Positions 1 to 8,154 are shown, numbered from the stretch's first letter. The stretch is 9,013 bases of DNA from Anaerolineaceae bacterium UBA5224 (GCA_002409365.1 DHUW01000044.1:1-9013); one strand, 5' to 3'. The notes: generated by a model from the sequence alone, not told the origin. A program made the numbers and translations.

Positions 1-558
1 GCTCTGGTCAGAGTCTACAAGTAGTTCTTTGATGCTTTTATCAGGGTTGATGATCACTTCAATTGAAACAGTTGTCTCATCGAAATTCTCTCCAAACGCA
101 GAAAGCGGTGTCAGATCACGATCATACACGAGTGAGAATCTATTTCCAGTAACATTGCCAAGCCCATCTAATTCTGTCCAGGATTCTCTGGTTTGGGATG
201 GAGGAGAATACACAGCGTTTGCATAGAATTCAGCAGAGACATCAATGGACGGATCGTTTGGGTTATCAAGATAATATTGGTGGTAAACGTCTATTATCTC
301 TGTAACAGTGCGCAACCAGCCGGAAGTTGTCAGATAATCAGTGTTGAGTGACTGTAAACGATTTATTTTTGCCATTGCCGCCCGCAAATCTATTTCAGCT
401 TGGATTGTCGCAGGCTCGGGGGTTTCTCGTGGCTCACCCAAGATGTAGGTTGGACTGGCAGAAATGTTATCAGAGAGCGTTTCGGGTAGTTCAGTTTGGC
501 ATGCGCTAAGAGCCATGATCACTATTAACAAAATCAGGAATGCTTTAGTTTTTCTCAT
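1..558 (-). CDS. Putative lipoprotein of unknown function, C-terminus outside window
   Basis: An open frame of 186 codons runs to the left edge without a stop, so the C-terminus is missing. The ATG at 558 is preceded by a near-perfect Shine-Dalgarno, TAAGGAGG (563-570), with a 4-base gap. The N-terminus is a lipoprotein signal peptide: basic RKTK, a hydrophobic stretch over residues 6-17, then the lipobox LSAC with the lipidated Cys at residue 20. A Thr/Pro-rich linker (about 33-50) follows, which suggests a membrane-anchored, externally displayed protein. Residues 53-97 look helical with aromatic residues, and 110-180 look like beta-strand with Gly turns. I recognise no named family. It follows the exported protein at 690-1979 on the same strand and shares with it an L..LN..(Y/F)....GW motif (68-81) and a later QT...W...G motif (122-137), so the two are probably tandem paralogues. 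Gene reality and lipoprotein sorting are well supported; function is unknown. Confidence 0.85.
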   Translation of the reverse strand, partial: MRKTKAFLILLIVIMALSACQTELPETLSDNISASPTYILGEPRETPEPATIQAEIDLRAAMAKINRLQSLNTDYLTTSGWLRTVTEIIDVYHQYYLDNPNDPSIDVSAEFYANAVYSPPSQTRESWTELDGLGNVTGNRFSLVYDRDLTPLSAFGENFDETTVSIEVIINPDKSIKELLVDSDQS

Positions 559-574
559 ATGACCTCCTTAGATT

Positions 575-600
575 TGAAGGGGAGGAAAGCCTCCCCTTCA
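575..600 (-). other. Strong intercistronic stem-loop before the lipoprotein gene
   Basis: An uninterrupted 11-bp inverted repeat (arms 575-585 and 590-600, loop of 4) lies 90 bases after the stop of the upstream exported-protein gene and just before the Shine-Dalgarno of the lipoprotein gene. On the minus strand it is followed by AAATC rather than a T-run, so it is not a typical intrinsic terminator. On the plus strand only TTT follows. It may stabilise or process the mRNA, partly attenuate transcription, or affect translation of the lipoprotein. Confidence 0.6.
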
Positions 601-689
601 TTTGTGTACAAAGGACCGGACAGTGCAAAAATGTTTAGTTCTGATAGCCGAAGTAATCAGTGTAGGGTCTCCATTGAGAAGATCCAGGA

Positions 690-1979
690 TTAAAGAAATC
701 GTGAGTTGTCTGTGTTACCTGGATGCTTAGTGCTGCCCGAAGGACAAGGTCTCCAATTATTGGGGACAGATTTGTTGTAATAAGCAAGGGTGTATGCCCA
801 GCCAGGCACTGTCCGAGTATACATTGTGGTGTCTTGTCCATATGCATCACGGCACTTTTGGGTACAACCCATCCATGTTCCACCAAGTGTATTGATCACT
901 ACAGGAGGAACTATCTGACTAATTCCATTACAAAACATTTGTGTGTCATTGGCAACCGAATTGGTGGAGCTAGCATAAGCCGCTGATTGTCCGACATAGT
1001 TGTAATAAACATCGAGGGCCGCGTTTGGTTGAACCAGTGGTTCCTGCTTTTCTAACCGCAAAGCTTCCACACGCTCGACGTCAGCAAGGTATTGATCATG
1101 AACATCCTGTGGCATGTTGTCTATGGTTTCGACTGTGTCTGTCATCTGCATAAAGAAAACTACAGAATCACCGGATTCATAAACCATATCAGCCTTTCTA
1201 TAGAGAAAACTTCCATTTTCAAGAGAAAGGCTGTCAAGGTTATTGAAGCCAATATATGGCTGAGGATATTCATCAAAATCCAACGGTTTATCGTAACGAA
1301 TTGTTCTCATTATTTTTAGGACAGGAAGCTCATTTTCAATTTCAACCCAAGCTTTTATGCTCTCAAGACTCTCTTCAGATGAGATGATTTGGGCGATATA
1401 TCCTGTAAGCTGGCTTCCCATCTTCGTTGGTATGCTGGCTAAGAAGGCTTGCGGGTCTTCCGCAGCCTGGCTTCCGAAAGCATTTTCTAAATCTCTTTCT
1501 ATCAAGGTAAGGTTGCCACCCCGACCTGAAGCATCGTTAGCAACAACCTGAATTCGTTCACCTGCTTGGTTGGAGATAACGGTGTAGGAGCCCAATCCCA
1601 GCTCCCCATCAGGTCCTTTCACGCCAACCCAGTGATCTTCGGTTTGCCAATTGGGAAACATACCTTCGGTTGGCTTTCCGGTATGGTCACCTTGAAACGC
1701 GTTGTAAAATATTGTTAAGGAGTGATGCCAACCAGGCTGGCGATTGAATTTCAAATTCAAATCTTCCAGGGCATGCAGAACTGGTAGCATTGCATCCAAT
1801 GTTTCAATGACTTCCCCGTCCATTAGAGATTGGAACTCAGCTGGAAGATTAGTGGTGTCTGAAAAATCTTCAGCGGATTGGGCAAAAGTGGGGGTGAGGG
1901 TCGGTGTGCTAATTCCTGAAAGCAAAATTGCTAACATGGCAACGCACAGTACAAGTTTGAACAAGGTAACATTTTTCAT
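690..1979 (-). CDS. Exported protein of unknown function with Cys-containing C-terminal tail
   Basis: Predicted length is 429 residues. I chose the ATG at 1979 because GGAGGA (1984-1989) sits 4 bases upstream and because it places a signal peptide at the N-terminus: MKN, a hydrophobic core over about 6-20, then a Ser/Thr/Pro segment ending TFAQSA near 31-36, where signal peptidase I would plausibly cut. An in-frame start at 2117 would add 46 residues before the signal peptide and is rejected. Residues 55-95 look helical (L..LN..F....GW at 71-84), 112-165 and 205-285 look like mixed beta structure, and 290-315 is a charged helix. After a low-complexity stretch the tail (345-429) carries four Cys (350, 372, 376, 412), including a CxxxC pair, plus many Gly, Trp and Tyr. 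No family is recognised. The N-terminal part resembles that of the adjacent lipoprotein. Two disulfides in the exported tail are plausible but inferred. Confidence 0.85.
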   Translation of the reverse strand: MKNVTLFKLVLCVAMLAILLSGISTPTLTPTFAQSAEDFSDTTNLPAEFQSLMDGEVIETLDAMLPVLHALEDLNLKFNRQPGWHHSLTIFYNAFQGDHTGKPTEGMFPNWQTEDHWVGVKGPDGELGLGSYTVISNQAGERIQVVANDASGRGGNLTLIERDLENAFGSQAAEDPQAFLASIPTKMGSQLTGYIAQIISSEESLESIKAWVEIENELPVLKIMRTIRYDKPLDFDEYPQPYIGFNNLDSLSLENGSFLYRKADMVYESGDSVVFFMQMTDTVETIDNMPQDVHDQYLADVERVEALRLEKQEPLVQPNAALDVYYNYVGQSAAYASSTNSVANDTQMFCNGISQIVPPVVINTLGGTWMGCTQKCRDAYGQDTTMYTRTVPGWAYTLAYYNKSVPNNWRPCPSGSTKHPGNTDNSRFL

Positions 1980-2027
1980 GGTTTCCTCCAAATGTGCTGC
2001 TGTTCGTTGTGTCCAATGTACTTTTTT

Positions 2028-2036
2028 ATTGTAACA
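2028..2036 (-). promoter_or_regulatory. Extended -10 promoter element for the exported-protein gene
   Basis: On the minus strand the string TGTTACAAT (2036 to 2028) is an extended -10 motif: TG, one base, then TACAAT, which matches TATAAT at 5 of 6 positions. Transcription would begin near 2021, giving a leader of about 42 bases before the ATG at 1979. No good -35 hexamer is visible at the usual distance, as is common when the extended TG is present. An inverted repeat (2040-2053) lies just upstream. Confidence 0.45.
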
Positions 2037-2151
2037 CATAGCAAAATCTTGCTTTTTTGGGAACTCGACAATCGTTTCGGAACCAAGCCTTTGTCGCATA
2101 ATATTTACGAAGTCCATAGATTAAAAGCACATCAGGTAGAGCTTGTTTATT

Positions 2152-2180
2152 TTGACACCCCTCACATTGAGTGATAAACT
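2152..2180 (+). promoter_or_regulatory. Sigma-70-type promoter of the adoK-ahcY operon
   Basis: A perfect -35 TTGACA (2152-2157) is followed 17 bases later by the -10 TAAACT (2175-2180, 4 of 6 to consensus). An upstream TG at 2172-2173 forms an extended -10. The expected start of transcription is about 2186-2188, about 50 bases before the adoK ATG. This is the best promoter visible in the divergent intergenic region. Confidence 0.65.
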
Positions 2181-2193
2181 GATGCAAGTTCAT

Positions 2194-2215
2194 GGCGCCA
2201 ATTTGGCGTCTTTTT
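2194..2215 (+). promoter_or_regulatory. Leader stem-loop with T-tract upstream of adoK
   Basis: Bases 2194-2200 pair with 2204-2210 (7 bp including one G-T, loop ATT), and a run of five T follows at 2211-2215. This has the form of a small intrinsic terminator, yet it sits inside the inferred 5' leader of adoK, ending 22 bases before the ATG, with no plus-strand gene upstream that it could end. It may be an attenuator or simply a leader hairpin. The inferred leader is too short for a known S-adenosylhomocysteine riboswitch fold. Confidence 0.5.
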
Positions 2216-2237
2216 GTGAGTGTTAAGGAGTTTGGCA

Positions 2238-3194
2238 ATGAAAGTGATTTTGACAGGTTCAATAGCGATCGACTATCTGATGCGCTTTCCTGGTCTGTTT
2301 AGCGACCATCTGTTACCAGGGCACCTTGACAAGGTTAGCCTTTCATTTCTCGTTCCTGAACTTTCCCGCCGCGATGGCGGTGTGGGCGCGAATATTGCCT
2401 ATAACCTGGCGATGTTGGGCGGAGCCGCTTGTCTCTTTTCGACTGCCGGGCAGGACTTTCCAGAATATGCTAAACGCTTGCAAGCAGTTGGCGTAGATAC
2501 CAGTTGTGTCCGGATAATTCCAGAAAAATTTACCGCCTCCTTTTTTGCCACCACTGACAGGAACAACGCCCAAATCGCCAGCTTCTATACTGGCGCAATG
2601 GCAGATTCAGCCAATCTTTCACTCAAAGAAGCACCTTGTGAACCAGGCGATTTCGTCATGATCTCGCCAACTGACCCTGGCGCAATGGCTCGATATATCG
2701 ATGAAGCCCCTGAGCTTGGCCTGAAGACTTTATTCGACCCTGGGCAACAGGTGGTTAGTATGGATCCGGATTTGCTGCGTAAAGGGGTTGATACAGCCTA
2801 CGGTCTGTTCGTCAACGAGTATGAATTTGAACTCCTACTAAAGCATACTGGTTACAGCGAAGTTGAACTCTTGGCTAAACCTGTTTTCAGCGTGATAACT
2901 CTTGGTGAAGTTGGATCGAGAATTTGCTCAGCTGGTCAGGAAATCTTATGCCCAGCTGTGCAAGGATTAAAGGTGGTTGATCCAACCGGCGTGGGTGATG
3001 CCTTTCGCGGAGGTTTTCTACGAGGCTACCTGGCAGGTTTGAGTCTGAAGACCTGTGCTGAAATGGGTACGATTCTCGCATCTGCCTGCCTCCAGGAAAA
3101 CGGAACTCAGGTGCACAGGCTCACCTGGGATGAATTTGTGAATGAATACAGAAAACACTTTGATGATCAGGGTGAACTGGATACAATTGAATAA
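2238..3194 (+). CDS. adoK: Adenosine kinase, PfkB/ribokinase family
   Basis: The 318-residue product probably phosphorylates adenosine to AMP with ATP in the cytoplasm. Family hallmarks are the N-terminal GGVGAN-type motif (47-52) followed by a NLAMLGG helix, and the C-terminal DPTGVGDAFRGGF signature (248-260), which holds the anion hole and catalytic base Asp254. The N-terminus (TGSIA.D.LMRFPG.F, then LLP.HL.KVSLSFLV) closely matches my memory of mycobacterial adenosine kinase (Rv2202c), which argues for adenosine rather than a sugar. The ATG at 2238 is preceded by TAAGGAG (2224-2230) with 7 bases between; the in-frame GTG at 2220 lies upstream of that site and is rejected. ahcY starts 22 bases after the stop, so the two are almost certainly cotranscribed. 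Removing adenosine would favour SAH hydrolysis. Another purine nucleoside as substrate (inosine, guanosine) remains possible. Confidence 0.88.
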   Translation: MKVILTGSIAIDYLMRFPGLFSDHLLPGHLDKVSLSFLVPELSRRDGGVGANIAYNLAMLGGAACLFSTAGQDFPEYAKRLQAVGVDTSCVRIIPEKFTASFFATTDRNNAQIASFYTGAMADSANLSLKEAPCEPGDFVMISPTDPGAMARYIDEAPELGLKTLFDPGQQVVSMDPDLLRKGVDTAYGLFVNEYEFELLLKHTGYSEVELLAKPVFSVITLGEVGSRICSAGQEILCPAVQGLKVVDPTGVGDAFRGGFLRGYLAGLSLKTCAEMGTILASACLQENGTQVHRLTWDEFVNEYRKHFDDQGELDTIE

Positions 3195-3216
3195 TTATTA
3201 GATATCGGAGTGATGA

Positions 3217-4476
<1,260 letters not shown>

Positions 4477-4495
4477 ACCAGGTTTGGATAAAATC

Positions 4496-4525
4496 AAACC
4501 CCTTGGACTTACTCCAAGGGGTTTT
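4496..4525. terminator. Bidirectional intrinsic terminator between convergent genes
   Basis: A 12-bp perfect stem (4496-4507 with 4513-4524) encloses the loop CTTAC. On the plus strand it runs into TTTTGCTTTT, 20 bases after the ahcY stop. On the minus strand the 3' arm ends in TTT and is followed by GATTTTAT, so the same hairpin can end transcripts of the MoCF-domain gene, whose stop is at 4574. Confidence 0.88.
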
Positions 4526-4573
4526 GCTTTTAACTTCACTTATATTGATAAGCTTTGGTCAAGGTTTCTTACT

Positions 4574-5548
4574 TTAAGAAAGCAGTCCACCAACAGCCAT
4601 TTTCGCAAAATCGGCTTTGGTCATCTGCTGCCCAGCGATGATACGGGGGAGCACCAGGTCGAGGACTGACCGCTTCGCATACATCACACCACCAGGCAAA
4701 CCCATTACCACGCTGCCATCATCAAAATTAGCCATCATGAACATTGCACCAGGGAACACTGGAGAGCCATAGGTGACGACTTTCGCTCCTGACGCGCGAA
4801 TTGCACCGGGGGTGTGGTCATCCGGGTCAACGCTCATCCCACCGGTACAGAAAATCAGAGCGATACCAGCTTTATGGGCTTCGAGAATAGCGTTTTTAAT
4901 GTTTTCCAAGTTGTCTCCAACCTGGCGGATAACTTTAATTTCAACCGGAAAATTCGCTAATTTTCCGACTACAACTGGAGAAAATGTATCCTTGATCCTG
5001 CCTTTCAGGATCTCGTTACCTGTCACGAAAATTGCAGCGCTAAGATTTCGATATGGCATCACATTGAAAACTGGAGCTTCAATTTCATTTTGTAAAACTG
5101 ACAGGTGCTGTTCTTCAATCACCAGAGGAACCACGCGCATTGCAGCGACTTTTTCACCTGCTGTTACCGGGATGTTATTCGAGCGCGAGGAAATAACGAT
5201 ATGTTCGGCAGAATTTAGCCTGAACAATTTCTCTTCATCAAAACTAAGCAACCCATCGAATTCTGCGACCAGGTCGATCTTGCCTTCATGCGGTTCCCCT
5301 GCCTGCAGGTTCTGGCCCATGCAAATGTCTCTTAATACCGCAGCTGCATCGTCCTCGTGGAGCATGCCGGGTTCAAGCTCAAGTACAAAGATGGTCTCTT
5401 TGCCCATTTCGAGCAAAACCGGTACATCCTCTTCACGAATAATATGTCCTTTAGGGAAGCGTACGCCTTTAAATTTGTCTACTATGATTTGTGTATGGTC
5501 GTGAGCGAGTACCATACCGACTGCATCTTGAGTTTTTACTTGTTTCAT
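4574..5548 (-). CDS. Molybdopterin-binding protein with MoCF (MogA/MoeA-like) domain
   Basis: The product has 324 residues. The C-terminal half (about 168-310) is a MoCF_biosynth domain of the MogA/MoaB/MoeA superfamily: TGNEI (176-180), Asp187 in the KDTFSP segment, GDNLENI (211-217), the TGGMSVDPDD loop (235-244), a PG turn at 266-267 and GLPGG (283-287). These loops bind molybdopterin or its adenylate in the known enzymes. The N-terminal part (1-60, DAVGMVLAHD ... KGHIIREEDVPVLL) matches the MoeA-like molybdopterin-binding proteins found in clostridia and related anaerobes rather than full MoeA, which is longer. Its exact role, cofactor insertion or sensing, is not established. The start codon follows AGGA with 5 bases between. 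It lies downstream of recA across a strong terminator, and I see no convincing promoter of its own. No other molybdenum cofactor gene is in the window. Confidence 0.82.
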   Translation of the reverse strand: MKQVKTQDAVGMVLAHDHTQIIVDKFKGVRFPKGHIIREEDVPVLLEMGKETIFVLELEPGMLHEDDAAAVLRDICMGQNLQAGEPHEGKIDLVAEFDGLLSFDEEKLFRLNSAEHIVISSRSNNIPVTAGEKVAAMRVVPLVIEEQHLSVLQNEIEAPVFNVMPYRNLSAAIFVTGNEILKGRIKDTFSPVVVGKLANFPVEIKVIRQVGDNLENIKNAILEAHKAGIALIFCTGGMSVDPDDHTPGAIRASGAKVVTYGSPVFPGAMFMMANFDDGSVVMGLPGGVMYAKRSVLDLVLPRIIAGQQMTKADFAKMAVGGLLS

Positions 5549-5564
5549 TAATGTCCTGACTTAA

Positions 5565-5596
5565 AACAAAAAGCCAACAACAGATGGCTTTTTGTT
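5565..5596 (-). terminator. Intrinsic terminator after recA
   Basis: A perfect 12-bp stem (5565-5576 with 5585-5596) encloses an 8-base loop. On the minus strand the 3' arm is TGGCTTTTTGTT and continues TTAAG, a good intrinsic terminator 9 bases after the recA stop. The stem ends 16 bases before the start codon of the MoCF-domain gene, so it also occupies that gene's leader. Confidence 0.85.
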
Positions 5597-5605
5597 CCTG
5601 TTTAT

Positions 5606-6703
5606 TTACTCTTCATCTTCAATCGTTTCGTCATCTTCGCTGGGATCGAAACTCTGGTACATCTGGTCAGAATCTGCCAAACTGCGGACAGTATCTTCGA
5701 TTTCCTGGCGGAGTTCGAGGTTTTGGCTGAGATAATTCTTGGAGGCTTCCCGCCCCTGACCCAAACGCTGGTCTTTGTAGGAATAGAACGAACCGCGTTT
5801 GTCGATCACTTCCAGGTTGGTTGCCAGGTCAAGAATGTCGCCCGACTTGGAGATGCCTTCATTGTACATAATATCAAACTCAGCGGTGCGGAAGGGTGCT
5901 GATACCTTGTTTTTCACAACGCGCACTCTCACACGGTTGCCAACGATCTCGGCACCGACCTTAATGGATTGCACGCGGCGAACATCCAGGCGGACTGAAG
6001 CATAAAATTTGAGTGCGTTACCGCCAGTAGTGGTTTCGGGGTTGCCAAACATTACCCCAATTTTCTGGCGCAGCTGGTTGGTGAAGACCACTGCAGTTTT
6101 TGTTTGATTGATGGCACCGGAAAGCTTGCGCATAGCCTGCGACATCAACCGCGCCTGGACACCCATGGTGGCGTCGCCCATATCGCCTTCAATTTCTGAA
6201 CGGGGCACCAGGGCTGCCACAGAATCAACCACAACCAGGTCAACTGCACCTGAGCGAACCAATGTCTCAGCGATTTCCAGTGCTTGTTCACCTGTGTCAG
6301 GTTGGGAGATTAGCAACTCCTGAACGTTGACACCGCAGCGGGCAGCGTAGGTGGGGTCGAGTGCATGCTCCATGTCAATGAAAGCGGCGGTACCACCTTG
6401 CGCTTGACATTCAGCCACAATGTGCTGGCATATGGTGGTCTTTCCAGAGGATTCTGGCCCGTAAATTTCAGTGATGCGACCTTTAGGAATGCCACCCACA
6501 CCCAGCGCCATGTCCAGTGACAGCGAACCGGTAGGGATCGAAGCAACCTGCATATGGCTGGCTTCGCCAAGGCGCATAATGGACCCTTCCCCATATTTTT
6601 TCACAATATCGTGCAAGGCACGGTCCAAAACGGCTTTTTTTGCTTCCTCGATGTTGGGGTCAGAAGTGTTCAATTGGGGGGTTGTTTTTTTCTTGGTTGC
6701 CAT
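5606..6703 (-). CDS. recA: RecA recombinase
   Basis: The 365-residue protein forms ATP-dependent filaments on single-stranded DNA, carries out homologous strand exchange and triggers LexA self-cleavage in the SOS response. Visible motifs are Walker [10 protein letters not shown] (82-90), the catalytic Glu112 in DMEHALDP, Walker B LVVVDS (156-161), the L1 region with EIEGDMGD (170-177), [20 protein letters not shown] including L2 (209-228) and the signature ALKFYASVR (230-238). The C-terminus is acidic (354-365, many Asp and Glu), as expected of the autoregulatory tail. Length is normal and there is no intein. The ATG at 6703 is chosen over an in-frame GTG at 6709 because GGAG (6709-6712) lies 5 bases before the ATG and overlaps the GTG. 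Its promoter carries a LexA-like site, and a strong terminator follows the stop. It starts 71 bases after the DUF1015 gene stop, so some read-through from there is possible. Confidence 0.98.
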   Translation of the reverse strand: MATKKKTTPQLNTSDPNIEEAKKAVLDRALHDIVKKYGEGSIMRLGEASHMQVASIPTGSLSLDMALGVGGIPKGRITEIYGPESSGKTTICQHIVAECQAQGGTAAFIDMEHALDPTYAARCGVNVQELLISQPDTGEQALEIAETLVRSGAVDLVVVDSVAALVPRSEIEGDMGDATMGVQARLMSQAMRKLSGAINQTKTAVVFTNQLRQKIGVMFGNPETTTGGNALKFYASVRLDVRRVQSIKVGAEIVGNRVRVRVVKNKVSAPFRTAEFDIMYNEGISKSGDILDLATNLEVIDKRGSFYSYKDQRLGQGREASKNYLSQNLELRQEIEDTVRSLADSDQMYQSFDPSEDDETIEDEE

Positions 6704-6734
6704 AGTCACTCCGGTTAGTAATTGCTTTCTTTTA

Positions 6735-6762
6735 AATATAGCACAATTGTTCGAGACGTCAA
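6735..6762 (-). promoter_or_regulatory. recA promoter
   Basis: On the minus strand a -35 TTGACG (6762 to 6757, 5 of 6 to consensus) is followed after 16 bases by the -10 TATATT (6740 to 6735, 5 of 6). Transcription would start near 6728, about 25 bases before the ATG at 6703. The promoter lies entirely between the DUF1015 stop (6775) and recA, so recA has its own start of transcription. Confidence 0.7.
6741..6752 (-). promoter_or_regulatory. LexA-box-like operator in the recA promoter
   Basis: The minus strand reads CGAACAATTGTGC (6753 to 6741). GAAC-N4-GTGC (6752 to 6741) differs by one base from the Gram-positive-type LexA palindrome GAAC-N4-GTTC and also has the preferred C before GAAC. 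It fills most of the spacer between the -35 and -10, the expected position for a repressor of recA. That this organism's LexA recognises this motif is inferred. Confidence 0.6.
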
Positions 6763-6774
6763 GAGACGCCCAAA

Positions 6775-8091
6775 TTACATGATGCGGCGGGATTCAAGGT
6801 AAAAACGCTTATCCCGGGCATGACCCATCGAGAAAGTTTTCCTGGGCAATGAGCCATCCAGAATGACTGATTTGAAGAAGTTATCCTTGGTGATGGGAGG
6901 TAAATAAAAGCCCATGTTCCCGGATTCGGCACCTAATTTTACAAGCACATCTTCGCCATGTACGTAGTCGATGTGTGACTTTGGGTTATCCAGGAGATAT
7001 TTGTCCAGGAATTCCTGCAGAGTGCCGACTGGAAGATTGTGAATTGGATTCTCGAATTTTATGACATGGTACATCTCTGGGGTGATCATGCCAACGCGCT
7101 GCCCTGACCTGGTTTCATCCAGTACAGCATCTTTCATATCCTCGAAAGTGGCTGCAGGATTCTCAAGGATATCTGGTTCATAATAAGCAAGTAACGCCTG
7201 GTGAAATTCCTTGTCAACATTAAACATGACTCTGTGGATTGGTTCGAAGGTAAGCGAAGGATCGTGCAGATTGACCAGCTCAACCAAGGCATAACGGGCG
7301 GGGTGATTCATACCAACGGTCGGTTTCAACTCTTCCCAGATACTCTTGGCAGTCGCCAAGGAATGATTTCCGTCTCCAACTGCAAAAAGCAGGGGGTGGG
7401 TTTGATCAACATCACCATACCGTTCACGATATTTTTCAGGGTCGAGTAAGCCAGCAATGTGGTCGATCACTGAATCAAGTGTTTGGGGATCCTCGATGAA
7501 ATGCCCGGTTATGTGACCACTGCCTTCCATCAGGTCAAAGTCATAGGCGAGCGGGAGGGACCCTTTTTGTTTAAGCAATGGTTTGAGAACTGAGAACTCC
7601 GGATCGTCGTAGAGAACCAGGATATGGGGCAGTTCCAGGGGAGCACCACGGCGTACTTGCATACGGGGTGGCAACCGATCGAGGATGGTCCCTTCGGTCG
7701 CCCTGATCAGAGACTGTGCGCCTTTGTTGAAATTGTAAGTTTCCAGGTCTACAGCAACGACTAACCCGGTCTGAATCGAATTTCCGACCGATCGTTCCAC
7801 CAGGATGAAACCTTTATGTGGCTCAAGCAAACCAGTATTGAGGTATTCGCGCATCTTCGCCTGGGAATATGCTATCCGTTCAGCTTTGTCAGGTCTCGAC
7901 AGCCAGGCTTCGGGCAGAATCAGGTGATAAGTCGATGGAGCATCACCTACTAATTTTGAAACGCGCTCCCAATATTCCGGTTGAGAGGTAAATTGGTCAC
8001 AGGCAATAACTGCCCACTTTTGAAGATCAACATCTTTTCTTGGAAGGAGAATTTCCGGAATCTCGATACCAATTTTTTCAGCATTTGTCAT
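6775..8091 (-). CDS. DUF1015 family protein
   Basis: The 438-residue soluble protein has no signal peptide or membrane segment. Its motifs match the DUF1015 family along the full length: [11 protein letters not shown] (31-41), RATEGTI (130-136), [11 protein letters not shown] (239-249), [15 protein letters not shown] (263-277), FEPIHRV (282-288) and the C-terminal [18 protein letters not shown] segment (416-433). The invariant GDGNH stretch looks like an active or ligand-binding site, but I know of no established reaction for the family. Start choice: ATG at 8091 with AAAGGA (8100-8105) 8 bases upstream. It follows the DegV-family gene by 63 bases on the same strand, and recA follows with its own promoter, so DegV and DUF1015 probably form one transcript that may read into recA. 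Family assignment is firm and function open. Confidence 0.9.
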   Translation of the reverse strand: MTNAEKIGIEIPEILLPRKDVDLQKWAVIACDQFTSQPEYWERVSKLVGDAPSTYHLILPEAWLSRPDKAERIAYSQAKMREYLNTGLLEPHKGFILVERSVGNSIQTGLVVAVDLETYNFNKGAQSLIRATEGTILDRLPPRMQVRRGAPLELPHILVLYDDPEFSVLKPLLKQKGSLPLAYDFDLMEGSGHITGHFIEDPQTLDSVIDHIAGLLDPEKYRERYGDVDQTHPLLFAVGDGNHSLATAKSIWEELKPTVGMNHPARYALVELVNLHDPSLTFEPIHRVMFNVDKEFHQALLAYYEPDILENPAATFEDMKDAVLDETRSGQRVGMITPEMYHVIKFENPIHNLPVGTLQEFLDKYLLDNPKSHIDYVHGEDVLVKLGAESGNMGFYLPPITKDNFFKSVILDGSLPRKTFSMGHARDKRFYLESRRIM

Positions 8092-8154
8092 GGGGAAAGT
8101 CCTTTTTTGGTGAGTTTCCCTTATTGTAACAGACCATAATGTTTCAAGGCGTTA

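Noticed and set aside
601..612. Palindrome TTTGTGTACAAA beside the intercistronic stem-loop
   Set aside because: Arms are only 5 bp, it lies within an operon-like gap, and no clear promoter adjoins it; chance is likely.
635..886. Minus-strand open frame overlapping the end of the exported-protein gene, possible frameshifted C-terminus
   Set aside because: The main frame remains protein-like to its stop at 690, and nothing such as a slippery run or conserved motif in the other frame shows that a shift occurs.
1980..2117. N-terminal extension of the exported protein to an ATG at 2117
   Set aside because: It would bury the signal peptide 46 residues inside the protein, while the ATG at 1979 has a strong ribosome binding site at 1984-1989. 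The inferred promoter at 2028-2036 also lies inside the extension.
2181..2237. SAH or SAM riboswitch upstream of adoK-ahcY
   Set aside because: The inferred leader is only about 50 bases and holds a single short hairpin; I see no multi-helix or pseudoknot layout of a known class.
4773..5504. 243-codon plus-strand open frame
   Set aside because: It is entirely antisense to the MoCF-domain gene, whose motifs are clear; the frame is low-complexity (Ser, Thr, Ile rich) with no recognisable domain.
6704..6709. GTG at 6709 as recA start
   Set aside because: It overlaps the Shine-Dalgarno GGAG, which leaves no spacing; the ATG at 6703 is correctly spaced.
8092..8154. Promoter between the DegV and DUF1015 genes (TACAAT on the minus strand)
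   Set aside because: The -10-like hexamer has no acceptable -35: TTGAAA is only 13 bases upstream. Cotranscription with the DegV-family gene is simpler.
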